From: DATKAB01 sp964542745
GTDB taxonomy: Bacteria; Eisenbacteria; RBG-16-71-46
Assembly (NCBI GenBank): GCA_964542745.1
Contig: CAZIVR010000041.1
Location: 1 to 28,704, forward strand
Length of the DNA: 28,704 nt
Reading direction: 5' to 3'
Part shown: positions 7,030 to 18,300 of the stretch, piece by piece
How the letters are laid out: the number at the start of each line of letters is the position of its first letter
Position numbering within the stretch: the first letter of the stretch is position 1
Position numbers and translations under genes: made by a program
Notes under the pieces: model-generated
What the model was told of the DNA's origin: nothing
The model's input: the letters and a program-made list of their open reading frames with translations, nothing else
Database searches by the model: none

Positions 7030-7863
7030 CTAGCGCCCGTACATCGCCTTGATCGCTCCCCAGCTGGGCCTGCGGGCCGGCGTCGGCGTCACGAGAGTGA
7101 AGGACTTGTGCCACCCGGTGGACGGAGACCAGGCGTACTCCCGCGTGAAGCTCAGCGGCTCCTGCCAGCTCACGAAGTCGCTGTCCGTGCCCGGCTCCGG
7201 GTAGTAGATGAAAGGGGAGCCGACCCCCGCCGGCTGGGTGAGCTGGACGCGCCCGAACCCGATTCCCGCCGGAGAGGCGCAGCCCACGCAGGAGCCCGTG
7301 CCGACGGTCCTGGCGTGGTTGATCGAGAACCGGCAGAGAAAGAGGTTCTGTCCGGCGGAAAGCGACGCCGTTCCCGTGATGGCGCATACGAAGCGGAGGC
7401 GGGACCGATTCGGCCCGTCGTACCCGACCGTGTAGGAGGCGCCACCCGACGCGAGGCCGACATAGGGATCGAGACACGCCGTGCTGCCCGCGGGCGGAAC
7501 GAAGGCCGCACTCAGGCTCGCCGCGGCCCGGCAATATCCCGTACCCACCTGCCACCACGAGGGCACGCTCGCCTGGTTCGGAAACTCGAGAAAGAGTTCT
7601 CCGCTGCACCCGTTGAACTGGGGCAGGGCGGCCGACGGCGTGGCGCTGGCGACGAGCACCTCGCTGCCCGAGTTGGTCGCGCACGCGAAGGTCCGGAGGC
7701 CGGGGCCGCCGTCGAAGTAGCAGGCGTCCCAGCGCAATTGCAGCGTGGCGCCGTCGTCGGGCGGCTGGGCCTGCGCGAGGGCGGGAACGCAGGCCGCCGC
7801 GAGGGCGAACAGGACGAGGCTTGCCGTGCGCACCTTCGGAGCGAACGCCATTTGCATGGGCAC
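7030..7863 (-). CDS. Secreted Cys-containing protein of unknown function
   Basis: Not recognised as a named family. About 277 residues. A signal peptide is clear (KVRTASLVLFALAAACVPALAQA). The mature part is rich in Gly, Ser and aromatic residues and has about eight cysteines, often near short conserved-looking patches (WDACYFDGG, FACATNSG, GTGYCRAAA, FLCRFSINHA). This suggests disulfides and a beta-rich extracytoplasmic fold. The C-terminus is a short threonine/proline linker, then WGAIKAMYGR. The start may be GTG at 7863 (AAGGG 9 bases upstream) or ATG at 7857 or 7851; the signal peptide is kept in each case. It lies between the two M3 peptidase genes on the same strand, so it might be a partner or substrate, but nothing in the sequence proves this. 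Confidence 0.72.
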   Translation of the reverse strand: MPMQMAFAPKVRTASLVLFALAAACVPALAQAQPPDDGATLQLRWDACYFDGGPGLRTFACATNSGSEVLVASATPSAALPQFNGCSGELFLEFPNQASVPSWWQVGTGYCRAAASLSAAFVPPAGSTACLDPYVGLASGGASYTVGYDGPNRSRLRFVCAITGTASLSAGQNLFLCRFSINHARTVGTGSCVGCASPAGIGFGRVQLTQPAGVGSPFIYYPEPGTDSDFVSWQEPLSFTREYAWSPSTGWHKSFTLVTPTPARRPSWGAIKAMYGR

Positions 7864-7918
7864 CAGTCTAGGCCCTTCCCCCGGCGGTGACCACGGTTTC
7901 GAGAGCCCCGAAGCACGA

Positions 7919-7946
7919 GAGGCGGGCCCCGCTCGGGGCCCGCCTC
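7919..7946 (-). terminator. Hairpin terminator after M3 peptidase copy 2
   Basis: A perfect 12-bp stem (7919-7930 with 7935-7946) with a four-base loop lies 26 bases downstream of the stop of the 7972-10050 gene on the minus strand. The following minus-strand bases are T-rich only in part (TCTCGTGCTTC). It would separate this gene from the secreted-protein gene. Confidence 0.7.
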
Positions 7947-7971
7947 GGTCGTCACGGCCGGCTGCGATCCC

Positions 7972-10050
<2,079 letters not shown>

Positions 10051-10256
10051 GGACCTGCCTCCTCGGATGCCTGGATCGCCGCGGAACGCGCCCTCGGGAC
10101 TTCGCGCACGCTTCGGGGGGGCGCCCGTGCCGCAGTCGAGCGGGGAACCCTATCCGAGGCGACGGCGGGCCGCCAGCGGGAGCGGGCACGCGCGGGGCCC
10201 GCCCGGGATGGGCGCGGGAGATGGCCCGACCGGCGCGGGAGCGGCCGGGGGCGACG

Positions 10257-10967
10257 CTACCCCTTCCGCGGCGGCTCGCTCGGCCGCATCTCGACGCGGC
10301 TGTAGAGCGCGCGGGCCGGCGAGCGCAGCAGGTCCACCACCACCGCGGCCACGTCCTCGGGCGTGAGCGCCCAGCCGGTCTTGGCGGTCGATCCGCGACC
10401 GAACTCGGTGGCCACGCTGCCCGGCATCAGGTACGAGACGCGGATGTGGTCGTAGCGCACCTCCTGCATCAGCGCCTCGCTGAAACCGTTCAGCCCGAAC
10501 TTGCTGGCGTTGTAGGCGGCGCCGTTCGGGAACGCGTTCTTCCCGGCCAGCGACGAGATGTTGAAGATGTAGCCGCCGCCGCGCCGCTTCATCTGCGGGA
10601 TCGCGGCGCGGCAACAGTAGAAGACCCCGTTCAGGTTGGTCTCGATTACGGCGCGCCAGTCCTCGGGCCGGGTCTCGGCCACCGGGCCGAAGATGCCGAT
10701 GCCGGCGTTGTTCACGAGCACGTCGCAGCCGCCGTGGCGCCGCTCGACCTCGGCGAAGAGCCGCGCCACCGCGGCCTCGTCCCGCACGTCGCACGCGAGG
10801 CCCGCGGCGCGCGGGCCGATCTCGGAAGCCGCCTTGCCGGCCGCCCCCGCGTCGCGCGCGGTGAGCGCGACGGTCGCGCCCTCTCCGTGAAGCGCCTCCG
10901 CGATGCCGCGGCCGATGCCGCGGTTGCCGCCGGTCACCACCGCGACCTTGCCGTCGAGGAAACCCAT
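10257..10967 (-). CDS. Short-chain dehydrogenase/reductase (SDR)
   Basis: A 236-residue classical SDR using NAD(P)H. The Rossmann glycine motif is TGGNRGIG (residues 12-19), the structural NNAG is at 86-89, the catalytic serine is S138 or S139, and the YxxxK is Y152-K156 (AYNASK). The ATG at 10967 has AAGGAG just upstream and begins at the usual MGFLDGKVAVVTGG. A longer in-frame opening to 11273 is rejected because it is low-complexity and overlaps the next gene. Similar proteins are annotated as 3-oxoacyl-ACP reductases or general oxidoreductases. The substrate cannot be told from sequence. The C-terminus (RVEMRPSEPPRKG) is typical of a subgroup of bacterial SDRs of unknown substrate. Confidence 0.92.
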   Translation of the reverse strand: MGFLDGKVAVVTGGNRGIGRGIAEALHGEGATVALTARDAGAAGKAASEIGPRAAGLACDVRDEAAVARLFAEVERRHGGCDVLVNNAGIGIFGPVAETRPEDWRAVIETNLNGVFYCCRAAIPQMKRRGGGYIFNISSLAGKNAFPNGAAYNASKFGLNGFSEALMQEVRYDHIRVSYLMPGSVATEFGRGSTAKTGWALTPEDVAAVVVDLLRSPARALYSRVEMRPSEPPRKG

Positions 10968-11002
10968 GGGACTCTCCTTCGCGAAGGGGAAACGGCGGGG
11001 CC

Positions 11003-11479
11003 TCAGGCCCCGTCCGGGTGGAGGGTGCGAACCAGACGGCCGCGGCCCTTCGCGGGCGCGCCGTCGAAGGCGATCCTCGCGCCGCTTCCGGGGCGAAACA
11101 CGGCCGGCGCACCGGTGAGGAAGTCGGCCAGGTCGCCGAGCAGCGGCTGGTGCCCGACCAGCAGCACGTGGCCCTCGCACGCGCCGCCCACCTCCAGCAC
11201 CTCGAGCATCTCGCCGGGCTCGGCGTCGGGCACCAGGGCGAACGTGGGCTCGGCCTCCGGGGCGCCGCGCCACCCGCGGATCAGGATCGAGGCGGTCTCT
11301 CGCGCCCGCACGAGCGGGCTCGTGAAGACGCGCGACGGAGCGGGGCCCTCGGCGCGGAGCCGACCGGCGAGCCGGGCGATGTCGCCGCGGCCGCGCTCGG
11401 ACAACCGCCGCCCCTCGTCGCCCGTGGGGCTCGAGGCTTCGGCGTGGCCGTGCCGCACCAGGTCGAGGATCAGCGCCAC
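11003..11479 (-). CDS. SixA-like histidine phosphatase
   Basis: A 158-residue histidine-phosphatase superfamily protein. The catalytic RHG is R9-H10-G11 (ILDLVRHGHAEA). The second conserved block, VLLVGHQPLLGDLADFL, supplies the second histidine and matches the SixA subgroup, which removes phosphate from phosphohistidine proteins. The GTG at 11479 is chosen because a GGAGG lies 6 bases upstream and the product then starts right at the phosphatase fold. A longer opening to 11659 reads through low-complexity residues. It lies 35 bases upstream of the SDR gene start and may share its transcript. SixA family members act on HPt or PTS phosphohistidines, but no such partner is nearby. Confidence 0.85.
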   Translation of the reverse strand: MALILDLVRHGHAEASSPTGDEGRRLSERGRGDIARLAGRLRAEGPAPSRVFTSPLVRARETASILIRGWRGAPEAEPTFALVPDAEPGEMLEVLEVGGACEGHVLLVGHQPLLGDLADFLTGAPAVFRPGSGARIAFDGAPAKGRGRLVRTLHPDGA

Positions 11480-11534
11480 GTCGAGCCTCCGCGGGCGGGA
11501 GCCGCCGCGGGGAGGCGTCGCGGCCCGCGGCGGC

Positions 11535-13460
11535 TCACGGCGCTCCCAGCGTCTCGAGCCCCCGGCGCGCCTCGGCGTTTCCCGGGTCCAGCTCGAGGGC
11601 CCGATGATACGCCGAACGCGCCCCCTCGCGGTCGCCCGCGCCCGCCAGCGCCTCGCCAAGCGGCGCCCACGCCCGCGGCGATCGCTCCCGCGAGACCGCG
11701 AGCCGCAGCTCGCGCGCCGCCTCGCCGGCGCGCCCCTCGCGCAGCCACGCGATTCCCATGCGCTCGTGGTAGCCCGGGACCAGGGGGTCCACGGCCCGCG
11801 CCGCCGCCAGGTGCGCGCGGGCCTCGGGGTAGCGGCCCTCGAGCAGGTCGAGCTGCGCGAGCAGGCTGTGCGCGCCCGAGTTCGCGGGCGAGGCGCGTTC
11901 CATCCGTTCCAGCTCGGCCCGGAACGCGGGCCGGAGCGCCGAGTCCGCCGCGATCGCGCGGCCCATCGCGCGCATCCCCTCGCGGCCGGCGCGCACGATC
12001 GCGAAGCCGAGCGACTCGGCGAGGGCCGCGCAGGGGCCGTCGCGCCGCAGGTAGAGCGCGGCGGCGTCGTCGAGAAACGCCAGCACGAAACTCGAGTCGG
12101 CCTCGAGGATGTCGAGCGAAACGTCCTGAGCCGCGTGCAGGCGCCGCAGCATCGCGAACGGGAAGCGGTGGCGGTCGTCGAGCTGCCGCCAGGCGAGCGG
12201 CTGGTTGAGCATGAAGCCCGCGAGCCTCCGGTCCTCGGGCGTGCCCGTGAGGTGGATGTCGAGGAACGGAAGCCGGTCGCGCTCCGGCCAGAAGCGCCAC
12301 AGCTGGTACCCGCCCAGCTCGAAGTGGTTGAAGCCCCGCCCGCGCACGTCGTGGCGCGCCATGAACTCGCAGGCGCCGGCCGGGTAGGAGTTCGCGAACA
12401 CGCCGGTGCCGAACAGGAGGTCGGTGCGGCGCCAGTCGGCGAGGCTGCCGCCGAAGGCCGCGAGCGCGAGCAGCGCGAGCCGGCTCCAGGCCGGTCGCAG
12501 CGCCGCGGGCCAGCGGATCTCGCCCGCGAGCGACGCGGCGCCGCGCGCGAGGTAGGGCGCCGCCGCGACCGCCCACACGCTCACGAAGCGCTGGTTCCAG
12601 AGCCCGAGCGCCGAGAACACGACGCACGTGAGGAGCTCCGCGAGGTCCCAGCCGTGGCGCCGGGCGCGCAGCGCCGCGAGCGCCGGCCACAGCGGCAGCA
12701 GCGCCGCGTAGCCGGTGGTGGCGAGGAAGCGCCAGTCCACCGGCTGCAGCTCGCCGATGGTGCGGAAGGAGGGATCGTTGCGCCACACCGTGGCGTAGAG
12801 GAACGGCTCGGCGAGCGACCTCCAGCCGAACGGATTGAGGAAGCAGGCCGCGGCCGCGGCGAGCGCGACCCACGCGAGGCGGGGCTTGCGATCGGAGCGG
12901 TCGAAGAACTCCGCGAACGCGTGGATGAAGACCAGCGCGAACAGCATCCAGTACGAGATGTGCGCGTTGGCCCAGATCCACGCGAGCGGCACCAGCCCCC
13001 AGGCGAGGTCGCGCCCGCCCGCCCGGCGCGCGACGAGAATCGCCACCGTCGCCGCGAGCAGCACGGCCGCGAGCGTCTCGGGCCGCACGTAGACGCGGTG
13101 CCGGTAGACGAGCGCGCACCACGCGAGCATGCCGAGCGCCGCGAATCCGCGCGCCCCGAGGCGCCGGGCCACGAGCCACGCCAGCCCGAAGACCGCGAGC
13201 GCCGAGGCCCAGCGCCACGCCTGCAGGCCGTCCATCCCGCCCAGCTTCCAGAACGGCCAGAGCAGCGCGCGGAAGAGCCACGAGGGGAGCACGTTCGGCT
13301 CGCCGTAGGTCGGCCACGTCCAGACGTTGGTGGAGGGGATCCCGTGGCCCGTCCAGATCGCCCGGCCCACGAGCAGGTGCTGCCAGAAGTCGGTGTCCGA
13401 CGACACGAACGTGGCGCCGATCAGGACGCACGCCGCCACGATCGCGAGCGCGAGGAGCAT
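11535..13460 (-). CDS. Polytopic membrane protein with C-terminal TPR repeats
   Basis: About 641 residues from ATG 13460. The N-terminal two thirds hold many hydrophobic segments, starting with MLLALAIVAACVLIGATFV. The first loop reads SDTDFWQHLLVGRAIW and WTWPTYGEP, like GT-C type glycosyltransferases or related polytopic proteins in which an acidic residue follows TM1. The last ~120 residues form TPR-like helices (ALELDPGNAEARRGLE at the end). It is therefore a membrane enzyme or scaffold with a soluble TPR tail, and the substrate is unknown. Start: the frame stays open to ATG 13643, but the first 61 residues are Arg/Pro/Ala-rich filler, and a consensus-like promoter (13642-13671) overlaps that ATG. 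GTG 13589 is another option. No clear ribosome-binding site supports any of the three. Confidence 0.8.
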   Translation of the reverse strand: MLLALAIVAACVLIGATFVSSDTDFWQHLLVGRAIWTGHGIPSTNVWTWPTYGEPNVLPSWLFRALLWPFWKLGGMDGLQAWRWASALAVFGLAWLVARRLGARGFAALGMLAWCALVYRHRVYVRPETLAAVLLAATVAILVARRAGGRDLAWGLVPLAWIWANAHISYWMLFALVFIHAFAEFFDRSDRKPRLAWVALAAAAACFLNPFGWRSLAEPFLYATVWRNDPSFRTIGELQPVDWRFLATTGYAALLPLWPALAALRARRHGWDLAELLTCVVFSALGLWNQRFVSVWAVAAAPYLARGAASLAGEIRWPAALRPAWSRLALLALAAFGGSLADWRRTDLLFGTGVFANSYPAGACEFMARHDVRGRGFNHFELGGYQLWRFWPERDRLPFLDIHLTGTPEDRRLAGFMLNQPLAWRQLDDRHRFPFAMLRRLHAAQDVSLDILEADSSFVLAFLDDAAALYLRRDGPCAALAESLGFAIVRAGREGMRAMGRAIAADSALRPAFRAELERMERASPANSGAHSLLAQLDLLEGRYPEARAHLAAARAVDPLVPGYHERMGIAWLREGRAGEAARELRLAVSRERSPRAWAPLGEALAGAGDREGARSAYHRALELDPGNAEARRGLETLGAP

Positions 13461-13601
13461 CGCCGGATGGGAAAGGGGAGGGGCCGGCAGGGCGGCCCGC
13501 GGGAAGCGCTCGGTCCGGGACGCCGCGGACGACGCGGGCGCGCGGGGATGGGGCCGCTTCGGGCCGTGGGGAGCGGGTCGGGAGGGCACGTGAGATAGGT
13601 G

Positions 13602-13630
13602 TTGAGCGGGGCCTCGCACTGTCGCAGACT
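13602..13630 (+). promoter_or_regulatory. Weak candidate promoter for the kinase-macro gene
   Basis: TTGAGC (13602-13607) and CAGACT (13625-13630) are separated by 17 bases and lie about 77 bases before the kinase ATG. The match is modest, and sigma specificities in this lineage are unknown. Confidence 0.22.
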
Positions 13631-13641
13631 GCCGAGTCCGC

Positions 13642-13671
13642 ATTGAGCCGCGCCGCCCGCGACCCTGTCAA
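13642..13671 (-). promoter_or_regulatory. Candidate sigma70-type promoter, minus strand
   Basis: On the minus strand a perfect TTGACA (13671-13666) is followed after 18 bases by CTCAAT (13647-13642). It lies in the divergent region between the membrane-TPR gene and the kinase-macro gene and would drive the former. Its -10 overlaps the upstream ATG at 13643, which argues that translation starts downstream. Confidence 0.4.
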
Positions 13672-13706
13672 ACCCGGACTCCCGAGAGGCTAGACCGGAC
13701 CCCACG

Positions 13707-15185
13707 ATGCCGAGTTTCGAGCCGTCGAGTCCCACGCTGCCGGACTGGCTTTCCGCCGAGGACCGCCGCTCGCTCGAGCGTCGCTTTCGCCTCAAGCATC
13801 AGGTGGGGAGCGGGGCCGCGGGAGTGGTGTACCGGGCCGAGCGGATCTCGCTCGAGATGGACGTGGCCCTGAAGCTGATGCGGGCCCTTCCCGACGAGGA
13901 CCGCGGCGCGTTCGAGGGGCGGCTCCTCGCCCGGGTCCATTCTCCCCACATCGTGGCCGTGCACGACTACGAACGGCTGCCGGGCGGCCACCACGTGCTC
14001 GTGATGGAGTGGGTGGACGGCCGGAACGTCCGCCAGGAGATCGAGGCGTCGGGCGGACGGGTGGCCGAGAGCCGGGCCCTGCCGTGGATGCGCGACACCT
14101 GCGAGGGCATGATCGCGGTCGAGGGCGAGCACATCGTGCATCGCGACCTCAAGCCCGCCAACATCCTGCTCGACGGCCGCGGAAACGCGCGGGTCGCGGA
14201 CTTCGGGCTGGCGCGGCCGGAGCGCGCCGAAGCGGCCGGGGCCATGACCCTGACCGGGACGATCCTCGGCACGCCCCACTACATGGCCCCCGAGCAGGCC
14301 GAGAACCCGCGCCACGTGGATTCGCGGGCGGACATCTACAGCTTCGGCGCTACCTTCTACCACGCGCTGACCGGCGTGCCGCCCTTCGAGGGCGACAGCG
14401 GAATCGCGGTCCTCTTCAAGCACAAGATGGAGCCGCTGGTCTCGCCCCGGGCGCGCGTCGAGGATCTCAGCGAGGGCACCTGCCAGCTGCTCGAACGGTG
14501 CCTGGCCAAGTCGCCGGACGACCGCTTCGAGTCGTTCCAGGACATCCGGCACGTGCTGAGCAGCGACGGCGACGCCGGGCTCGCGTGGAGCGATCTCGCC
14601 GACTCCGTGCTGCGGGAGACCTGGCGCCGCTACGACGGGCGGCGGGCCCACTACCTGAACCGCGTGCATCCCGCGATGGAACTCGACGTCTACGACTTCC
14701 CCGAGGAGCGGAGGCTGAGGATCCTCGCCGGGGACATCGCCCGGCAGGAGGTGGACGCGCTGGTCAGCTCGGACGACAGCCACCTGCACATGGGTGGCGG
14801 GTCGTCGCTCGCGATCGTGGAGGCGGGAGGCCGCTCGATCTTCGAGCATTCGCGCCACCTCGTGCCGGTCCGGCCGGGGCGCGTGGCGGTCACGCACGCC
14901 GGCCGCCTGCACGCGAGCCTGGTCTTCCATGCGGCGACCATGGGCTCGCACCGGGGGGAGTTCCTCGACCCGAGCCGCGACCTCATCGCCGAGATCGTCA
15001 AGTCCTGCCTGTACCACGCCGAAACGCACGGCATCCACAGCCTCGCCGTGCCCCTGCTCGGAACCGGGGCCGGCGGCTTCGACCCGGCCACCGCCCTCGA
15101 CACCATCTTCCTGCACTTCGCGCGCGCGCTGCGCCAGGGCGTGACGTCCCTTCGCGAAGTGGTGATCGTGCTTCGCGCGGGGTGA
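13707..15185 (+). CDS. Ser/Thr protein kinase fused to a C-terminal macro domain
   Basis: A 492-residue cytoplasmic protein with no membrane segment. The kinase occupies about residues 27-285: Gly loop VGSGAAGVVY (33-42), VALK lysine K56, HRDLKPANILL with D147, DFG at 165-167, activation-loop threonines in TLTGTILGTP, and APE at 194-196. All catalytic residues are present. After a linker, residues 336-490 form a macro (ADP-ribose-binding) domain: ILAGDI (339-344), VSSDD...GGG (353-365) and PLLGTGAGGF (449-458). The usual NAAN loop reads SSDD here, so the asparagine used by MacroD-type hydrolases is replaced by aspartate (D357) and binding without hydrolysis is plausible. The frame is continuous with no sign of a frameshift. 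Inference: kinase output tuned by ADP-ribose or a related nucleotide. metH follows 131 bases downstream on the same strand. Confidence 0.92.
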   Translation: MPSFEPSSPTLPDWLSAEDRRSLERRFRLKHQVGSGAAGVVYRAERISLEMDVALKLMRALPDEDRGAFEGRLLARVHSPHIVAVHDYERLPGGHHVLVMEWVDGRNVRQEIEASGGRVAESRALPWMRDTCEGMIAVEGEHIVHRDLKPANILLDGRGNARVADFGLARPERAEAAGAMTLTGTILGTPHYMAPEQAENPRHVDSRADIYSFGATFYHALTGVPPFEGDSGIAVLFKHKMEPLVSPRARVEDLSEGTCQLLERCLAKSPDDRFESFQDIRHVLSSDGDAGLAWSDLADSVLRETWRRYDGRRAHYLNRVHPAMELDVYDFPEERRLRILAGDIARQEVDALVSSDDSHLHMGGGSSLAIVEAGGRSIFEHSRHLVPVRPGRVAVTHAGRLHASLVFHAATMGSHRGEFLDPSRDLIAEIVKSCLYHAETHGIHSLAVPLLGTGAGGFDPATALDTIFLHFARALRQGVTSLREVVIVLRAG

Positions 15186-15282
15186 CCCGCGGGGGCGCGA
15201 CGCGCCTGCTCGCCTGCCGCGCCCCGCATTTGCCGCGCTTCGCCGCGTCCCCTACCCTCGTTCGCCATTCGCACGAGTGACC

Positions 15283-15299
15283 CGCCGGATGGTCCGGCG
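15283..15299 (+). other. Small hairpin in the metH leader
   Basis: A 7-bp stem (15283-15289 with 15293-15299) with a 3-base loop ends 17 bases before the metH ATG. It may affect translation initiation. The 131-base gap shows no recognisable SAH, SAM or cobalamin riboswitch core. Confidence 0.3.
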
Positions 15300-15316
15300 A
15301 CCGGAGCGGCCCCGCC

Positions 15317-18300
15317 ATGCGCAGCCCCTACCTCGACGTCCTCAAGTCCCGCGTCCTCGTCTTCGACGGGGCGATGGGCACGCTGCTGCAATCGCGCGTC
15401 ACGGGCCCGGAGGACTTCGGCGGACCGCGCTGGGAGGGATGCATCGACTACCTCTCAGTCACGCGCCCCGAGTACGTGGAGGCCGCGCACGCCGCCTACC
15501 TCGAGGCCGGCGCCGACGTGGTCGAGACCAACACCTTCCAGGCCTCGCGCCTGCGATTCGAGGAGTGGGGACTGGCCGAGCGCACCCGCGAGATCAACCG
15601 CGCCGCCGCGGCGATCGCCCGGCGCGCCGCCGACCGCTTCGCCACGGACGGCCGCCCGCGCTTCGTCGCCGGTTCGGTGGGGCCGTCGGGCATGCTGCCC
15701 TCCTCCGAGGATCCCGACCTCGGCCGCCTCCGGCTCGAGGACCTGGTGCCGCATTTCTTCGAGCAGATCGCGGGGCTGCTCGAGGGCGGCGCCGACCTGC
15801 TGATCCTCGAAACCTGCCAGGACATGCTCGAGATGAAGGCGCAGATGCTGGCCGCGCGCGAGGCGTTCGAGGGGACCGGGCGGCGGGTGCCGATCCAGTG
15901 CTCGGTCACGCTCGATCCGACCGGGCGCATGCTGCTCGGCACCGACATCCGCGGGGCGCTCGCCACGCTCGAGGCCATGGGCGCCGACGTGATCGGGCTC
16001 AACTGCTCGACGGGCCCGGACCTCATGCGCGACGCGATCCGTTACCTCGCCCAGAACGCGAGCACGCCGATCCACTGCATCCCCAACGCCGGGCTCCCGA
16101 TCAACGACGGCGGCCGCACCGTGTACCCGATGAAGCCCGAGCCGGTGGCCGAGACGCTGCGCGAGTTCGTCACGGACTTCGGCGTCAACATCGTGGGCGG
16201 CTGCTGCGGCACGACCCCGGAGCACATCCGCGCGCTGGTCGCGGGGCTGGGGCCGCACCGCGAGCCCCGGCCGCGTCCCGGGCGCGGCGCCTGGTTCCTG
16301 TCGAGCGGCATGACCGCGACCGCGCTCCGGCAGGAGCCGCGCCCGCTCCTGATCGGCGAGCGCCTCAACACGCAGGGCTCGCGCAAGGTCAAGCGGCTCG
16401 CGCTCGAGGACCGGATCGAGGAGATGATCCCGATCGCCCGCGAGCAGGTGGAGGGCGGCGCCCACGCGCTCGACGTGTGCATGGCGCTCACCGAGCGCAC
16501 CGACGAGGCCGCCATGATGCGGCGGCTGGTCAAGAAGCTGGCGCTCTCGGTCGAGGCTCCGCTGGTGATCGACTCGACCGAGGCGCACGTGCTCGAGGAG
16601 GCGCTGCGCGCCTATCCCGGCTCCGCGATGGTCAACTCGATCAATCTCGAGAACGGCCGCGAGCGCGTGGACGCGGTGATGCCGCTGGTGGTCCGGTACG
16701 GCGCGGCCGTGATCGCGCTCACCATCGACGAGACCGGCATGGCCAAGACCGCGGCGCGCAAGCTCGAGGTGGCGCGCCGGATCCACGGCATCGTCACCGG
16801 CGAATACGGGCTGCCCGCCGAGCGGCTGGTGTTCGACGACCTCACGTTCACGCTCGCCACCGGCGACGCCGAGTTCGTCGAGAGCGCGATCGAGACGATC
16901 GAGGGGATCCGGCTCATCAAGCGCGAGCTGCCCGGCGTGCTCACGAGCCTCGGCGTGTCCAACGTCTCGTTCGGGCTCGGCCGGGAGGCGCGCGCGGTGC
17001 TGAACAGCGTGTTCCTCTACCACTGCGTGCAGGCCGGCCTCGACATGGCCATCGTCAACCCGGCCGACATCCTTCCCTATCCGGAGATCCCCGAGGCGGA
17101 CCGCCGGCTCGCCGACGACCTGGTCTTCAACCGCGCCCCGGACGCGCTGTCGCGCTACATCGCGCACTTCGAGGGCCGCACGCCCGAATCGCGCGAGCGG
17201 GCCGACGAGGCGGCGGAGGCGGCGATGAGCGTCGAGGAGAAGCTCCACTTCCAGATCCTCCACCGCAAGCCCGGGGGGATCGAGGCGCTGGTGGACGCCG
17301 CGGTCAAGCGGCAGGATCCGGTCGCCGTGCTCAACACCGTGCTGCTCCCGGCCATGAAGGAGGTGGGGGACAAGTTCGGCGCGGGCGAGCTGATCCTGCC
17401 CTTCGTGCTCCAGAGCGCCGAGGTGATGAAGCGCGCGGTCGGGCAGCTCGAGAACTACCTCGAGAAGTCGGCCGACGTCACCAAGGGCCGCGTGGTGCTG
17501 GCCACGGTGTACGGCGACGTGCACGACATCGGCAAGAACCTGGTGAAGACCATCCTCTCGAACAACGGCTACACCGTGTTCGATCTGGGCAAGCAGGTGC
17601 CGGTGCAGAGGATCCTCGACAAGGCGCGCGAGGTGGACGCGACCGCCATCGGGCTGTCCGCGCTGCTGGTCTCGACCAGCAAGCAGATGCCGGTCGCGGT
17701 CGGCGAGCTGCACCGCTCCGGCATGCGCGTGCCGGTGCTGATCGGCGGCGCGGCGATCAACCGCAACTTCGGCCGGCGCGCGGCACTCGTGGACGGCGAG
17801 GTCTTCTACGCGCCCGGCGTGTTCTACTGCAAGGACGCCTTCGAGGGGCTCGACACCGTGAACGCGCTGACCGACGCCGCCCAGCGGGACACGCTGCTCG
17901 AGCGGACCCGGCGCGAGGCCTTCGAGTTCAAGGCCAAGGCCGCGGAGATGGAGCAGCGCGCCGCCGACTCGAGCGCGAAGCAGCGGGACTTCAAGGTCAC
18001 GGTGAACCGCGACGTGCCGGTTCCGGCGCCGCCGTTCTGGGGCGCGCGCGTGACCGCCCCGCGGGACGTGCCGTTCGCCGGCATGTTCGCCGGCATGGAC
18101 CTGAAGACCCTCTACCGGCTCCACTGGGGCGCGCGCGGCAGCGGCCCCGACATGGACCGCCTGATCCGCGAGCAGTTCGACCCGTTGCGGGTGCGGCTGG
18201 AGGGCGAGGCGGAGCGGAAGGGCTGGATCAAGCCCACCGCCGTGTACGGGTACTTCCCCGCGCAGAGCGACGGGCAGGACCTCGTGGTCTACGATCCCGG

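Noticed and set aside
4668..7052. Long plus-strand open frame through the structured repeat and antisense to the M3 peptidase
   Set aside because: It is a shadow of the peptidase gene; no family signature and it begins inside the inverted repeat.
10221..13598. A very long plus-strand open frame opposite the SDR, SixA-like and membrane-TPR genes
   Set aside because: Its composition is Arg/Ala/Gly/Pro-rich filler without domains, and it lies antisense to three well-supported genes. It is a product of GC-biased codons.
14700..15185. Kinase and macro parts as two genes merged by an assembly error
   Set aside because: The frame is continuous, with no internal start and ribosome-binding site at the domain border and no N or repeat nearby.
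15186..15316. Possible SAH, SAM or cobalamin riboswitch before metH
   Set aside because: The 131-base leader shows only a small hairpin and none of the conserved cores I would expect; it is also too short for a cobalamin riboswitch.
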